This document shows positions 5,422 to 7,220 of a stretch of DNA of 7,220 bases, piece after piece (within the stretch, counting starts at the first letter, position 1; every line of letters begins with the position of its first letter). The DNA is taken from assembly GCA_002409995.1 (NCBI GenBank), contig DHOR01000018.1, forward strand, positions 1-7,220, read 5' to 3'. Under the pieces are notes generated by a model that saw nothing but the letters and a program-made list of their open reading frames with translations, was not told the DNA's origin and did no database searches. Source of the DNA: Hungatella sp. UBA5385. Lineage in GTDB: Bacteria; Bacillota; Clostridia; Lachnospirales; Lachnospiraceae. Position numbers and translations under genes: made by a program.

Positions 5422-7032
5422 TTAATCTTCTACTGTAATATCCATAAGTATGTTAGCTTTTAATTCTTCATCGCTAACATATATGGTGTCCAGCCGTTCT
5501 CCGCCTCCGCGAAGTCTTGCCTTAAAATAAATTGCTTTCTGATAATGCGCTTCCACATATCGTTCTATTTCTCCCAGTGTGGTAGGGCGGCTTCCTATTG
5601 TAAAATTACTGTCATCTGTAAATACAACGCAGAGGCAGCTTTCTCCTGCCGGTTCTACTATAGTATCACGGAAGCTTGCTCGAATGGGACCGCCAAGATC
5701 GCGGACAATCTTACCCCATTCATTTCTCACCAGGTTTAAATCTTCCAGCTGCCCTGGCGGAAGATTCACTCTCTCTGCCGGTGTTAGTGGTTCTGCTGAT
5801 GCAGAATTTCCAGTACTTCCTGAGCTTTCTGCTGCACCGACCATACCCGGCGCTGCTGAACCTGACTGTACAAATACTCCTTCATCAAGCCTGTGCTCAA
5901 TTTCTGCCACTCTCTGCAGAACAGAATCCAGATTCTCTTCCATCTGAGGACAGGTTAACTTGATCAGTGCAACTTCTATAAGAACCCGTTTCTGAGAAGC
6001 ATAGCGCAGCTGATTGGAAAGATCTGAAAACACGCGAATGTACCGCAGAAGATTCTCAGAATCCACAAGATCTGCTTCTTCTTTTAACAAATTCATATTT
6101 TCAACAGACATATCCAGCAGGTTTTCACCATCATCCACTGATTTTAGAATCAGAAGATTACGAAGATACCAGATAAAGTCTGTAACAAATTGGCCTAACT
6201 CTCTGCCCTGAATGACCATGTCTTCCAAAGTGCTGATGCAGTCCTTTGTTCTCTTTTCAGAAACTGCACGAAACATCCTGCTGAACACTGCAACGTCTAC
6301 AGCTCCCAGCACATCCAGCACATTATCATAGGTCAGAAGCTCTCCATAGTGAAAAGCCACACACTGATCCAGAAGGCTTAAAGCATCTCGAAGCGCCCCA
6401 TCTGCAGCTTTGGCAATATAAGTCAGGGCTCTGTCTTCCACCTGAATATTCTCTGCAGCTGTTAAACCTTTTAAATGTTCTACAATCGTATCTACTGTAA
6501 TTCGTTTAAAATCATATCTTTGACAACGTGACATGACTGTTACAGGGATTTTATGAACCTCAGTTGTTGCCAAAATAAATATAACATAAGACGGCGGTTC
6601 TTCCAATGTCTTTAGCAGCGCATTAAATGCGCCTGTAGAAAGCATATGAACCTCATCTATGATATAAACCCGATATTTCCCTTCAGTAGGCGGGTACTCC
6701 ACCTGATCACGAATTTCACGGATATTCTCCACACCATTGTTGGAAGCAGCATCGATTTCCACCACATTCAGCGAAGAACCGGCTGCAATATTCTTACAGG
6801 TCTGACATTCCCCACAGGGACTTCCGTCTACCGGATGCTGACAGTTTACTGCCTTGGCAAAAATCTTAGCAATACTTGTTTTACCGGTACCTCTGGTACC
6901 ACAAAACAGATATGCATGTCCGATACGTCCGGACACAATCTGATTCGTTAAAGTTTGAACAATGTGATCCTGACCCTTTACATCCGTAAAGGAGGCAGGC
7001 CTCCATTTACGATACAATGCCGTATACGACAT
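5422..7032 (-). CDS. dnaX: DNA polymerase III subunit gamma/tau (clamp loader ATPase)
   Basis: This 536-residue protein is the ATPase subunit of the replicative clamp loader, which opens and loads the sliding clamp on primed DNA and links it to the polymerase. Visible motifs are the N-terminal SYTALYRKWRP signature, Walker A GTRGTGKT at residues 45-52, zinc-binding cysteines C64, C73, C76 and C79, Walker B YIIDEVH at 123-129, the SRC motif with its arginine finger at 168-170, and sensor 2 GALRDALSLLDQ near 212-223. The AAA+ and collar domains run to about residue 362. A short Ser/Gly/Ala-rich linker (about 388-415) leads to a compact C-terminal domain. The ATG at 7030-7032 follows AAGGAG (7042-7047) at 9 nt spacing. 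It is the first gene of the apparent operon, with 41 nt before ybaB. No A/T slippery run that would give a separate gamma form is visible. Identity is secure. Confidence 0.98.
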   Translation of the reverse strand: MSYTALYRKWRPASFTDVKGQDHIVQTLTNQIVSGRIGHAYLFCGTRGTGKTSIAKIFAKAVNCQHPVDGSPCGECQTCKNIAAGSSLNVVEIDAASNNGVENIREIRDQVEYPPTEGKYRVYIIDEVHMLSTGAFNALLKTLEEPPSYVIFILATTEVHKIPVTVMSRCQRYDFKRITVDTIVEHLKGLTAAENIQVEDRALTYIAKAADGALRDALSLLDQCVAFHYGELLTYDNVLDVLGAVDVAVFSRMFRAVSEKRTKDCISTLEDMVIQGRELGQFVTDFIWYLRNLLILKSVDDGENLLDMSVENMNLLKEEADLVDSENLLRYIRVFSDLSNQLRYASQKRVLIEVALIKLTCPQMEENLDSVLQRVAEIEHRLDEGVFVQSGSAAPGMVGAAESSGSTGNSASAEPLTPAERVNLPPGQLEDLNLVRNEWGKIVRDLGGPIRASFRDTIVEPAGESCLCVVFTDDSNFTIGSRPTTLGEIERYVEAHYQKAIYFKARLRGGGERLDTIYVSDEELKANILMDITVED

Positions 7033-7041
7033 GCCTCATGA

Positions 7042-7047
7042 CTCCTT
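7042..7047 (-). promoter_or_regulatory. dnaX ribosome binding site
   Basis: AAGGAG lies 9 nt before the ATG at 7030-7032 and fixes that start. Another ATG at 7037-7039 is out of frame and too close to the site to be used well. Confidence 0.85.
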
Positions 7048-7056
7048 CATTCATCA

Positions 7057-7098
7057 CCGAAGCTGATTCTGATCATCTCTGATAGCAGAATTCTTCGG
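7057..7098 (-). other. Three-tiered hairpin in the dnaX leader
   Basis: On the minus strand CCGAAG (7093-7098) pairs with CTTCGG (7057-7062), ATTCTG (7086-7091) with CAGAAT (7066-7071), and ATCA (7080-7083) with TGAT (7072-7075), closed by a GAGA tetraloop. Small bulges separate the tiers. That is 16 base pairs in 42 nt. It ends 9 nt before the dnaX ribosome binding site and has no T run, so it is a leader structure rather than a terminator. Confidence 0.7.
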
Positions 7099-7143
7099 AT
7101 CAACTATTTTAATTTAACGGCTATTTCCTATTTTTTATATCTG

Positions 7144-7151
7144 CTCCTCCT
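7144..7151 (-). other. Orphan Shine-Dalgarno-like sequence in the dnaX leader
   Basis: The minus strand reads AGGAGGAG about 110 nt before dnaX. No ATG, GTG or TTG lies at a usable distance, since the following bases are A/T-rich with no start before a stop. It may be chance, part of an RNA structure, or a remnant of a lost leader peptide. Confidence 0.35.
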
Positions 7152-7174
7152 GCCATCTTTGCATAGAATTAGAT

Positions 7175-7180
7175 ATTATA
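7175..7180 (-). promoter_or_regulatory. Candidate -10 box for the dnaX operon
   Basis: A perfect TATAAT on the minus strand would start a transcript near 7168 and give a dnaX leader of about 135 nt. No good -35 box is present at 16-18 bp, the best being TTATAA at 18 bp. A second TATAAT at 7198-7203 would have its -35 outside the window. Transcription could also enter from an upstream gene. Confidence 0.4.
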
Positions 7181-7220
7181 TACCCATTATCTACATAATT
7201 ATAATACAAAGGCAGTTCCC

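Noticed and set aside
5422..7032. Programmed frameshift giving a short gamma form of DnaX
   Set aside because: No A-AAA-AAG-type slippery run of six or more identical bases is present in the reading strand, and the single 536-residue frame is complete.
7033..7220. SRP RNA (scr/ffs) gene upstream of dnaX, as in Bacillus
   Set aside because: The conserved GGAAGCAGC-type tetraloop region of SRP RNA is absent. If the gene exists it lies beyond the right edge.

Overview
The window reads as chromosomal DNA of a low-to-moderate GC Gram-positive anaerobe of the class Clostridia, most likely a Lachnospiraceae-type organism. This rests on the dnaX-ybaB-recR gene order, on AGGAGG-type ribosome binding sites, on a short DnaX carrying a Zn-binding cysteine set, and on a Firmicutes-style rRNA leader at the left edge. 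The family-level guess is inference and no species can be named.

All six convincing genes lie on the minus strand, so transcription runs from right to left. From 7220 to 7033 there is a dnaX leader with a candidate -10 box, an orphan Shine-Dalgarno-like sequence and a three-tiered hairpin just before the dnaX ribosome binding site. Next come dnaX (clamp-loader subunit), ybaB/ebfC (nucleoid-associated protein) and recR (recombination mediator). These are followed by a large unnamed gene for an acidic TPR protein, a Cof-type HAD phosphatase gene that starts with TTG, and a cvpA-family membrane protein gene. Intergenic gaps are 41, 2, 30, 58 and 17 nt with no terminator between genes, so one operon is likely. 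It ends at a rho-independent terminator with a perfect 16-bp stem (345-388).

Left of the terminator (1-344) there is no credible gene. This stretch holds two strong tandem minus-strand promoters, each TTGACA / 17 bp / extended -10. The downstream promoter has an A/T-rich UP-like tract, a hairpin at the predicted RNA 5' end and a boxA-like element. This layout matches the leader of a ribosomal RNA operon whose 16S gene would begin just outside the window. Bacillus subtilis likewise has an rRNA operon (rrnA) shortly downstream of dnaX-yaaK-recR.

The first three genes serve DNA replication and repair. The least understood part is the 776-residue TPR protein. It has an N-terminal TPR region, a block of eight five-residue repeats rich in Gln, Asp and Tyr, a hyperacidic linker, and a C-terminal part that by eye resembles a CbxX/SpoVK-type AAA+ ATPase whose P-loop has been lost. 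That gene and the rRNA leader are the two most rewarding places to look again.
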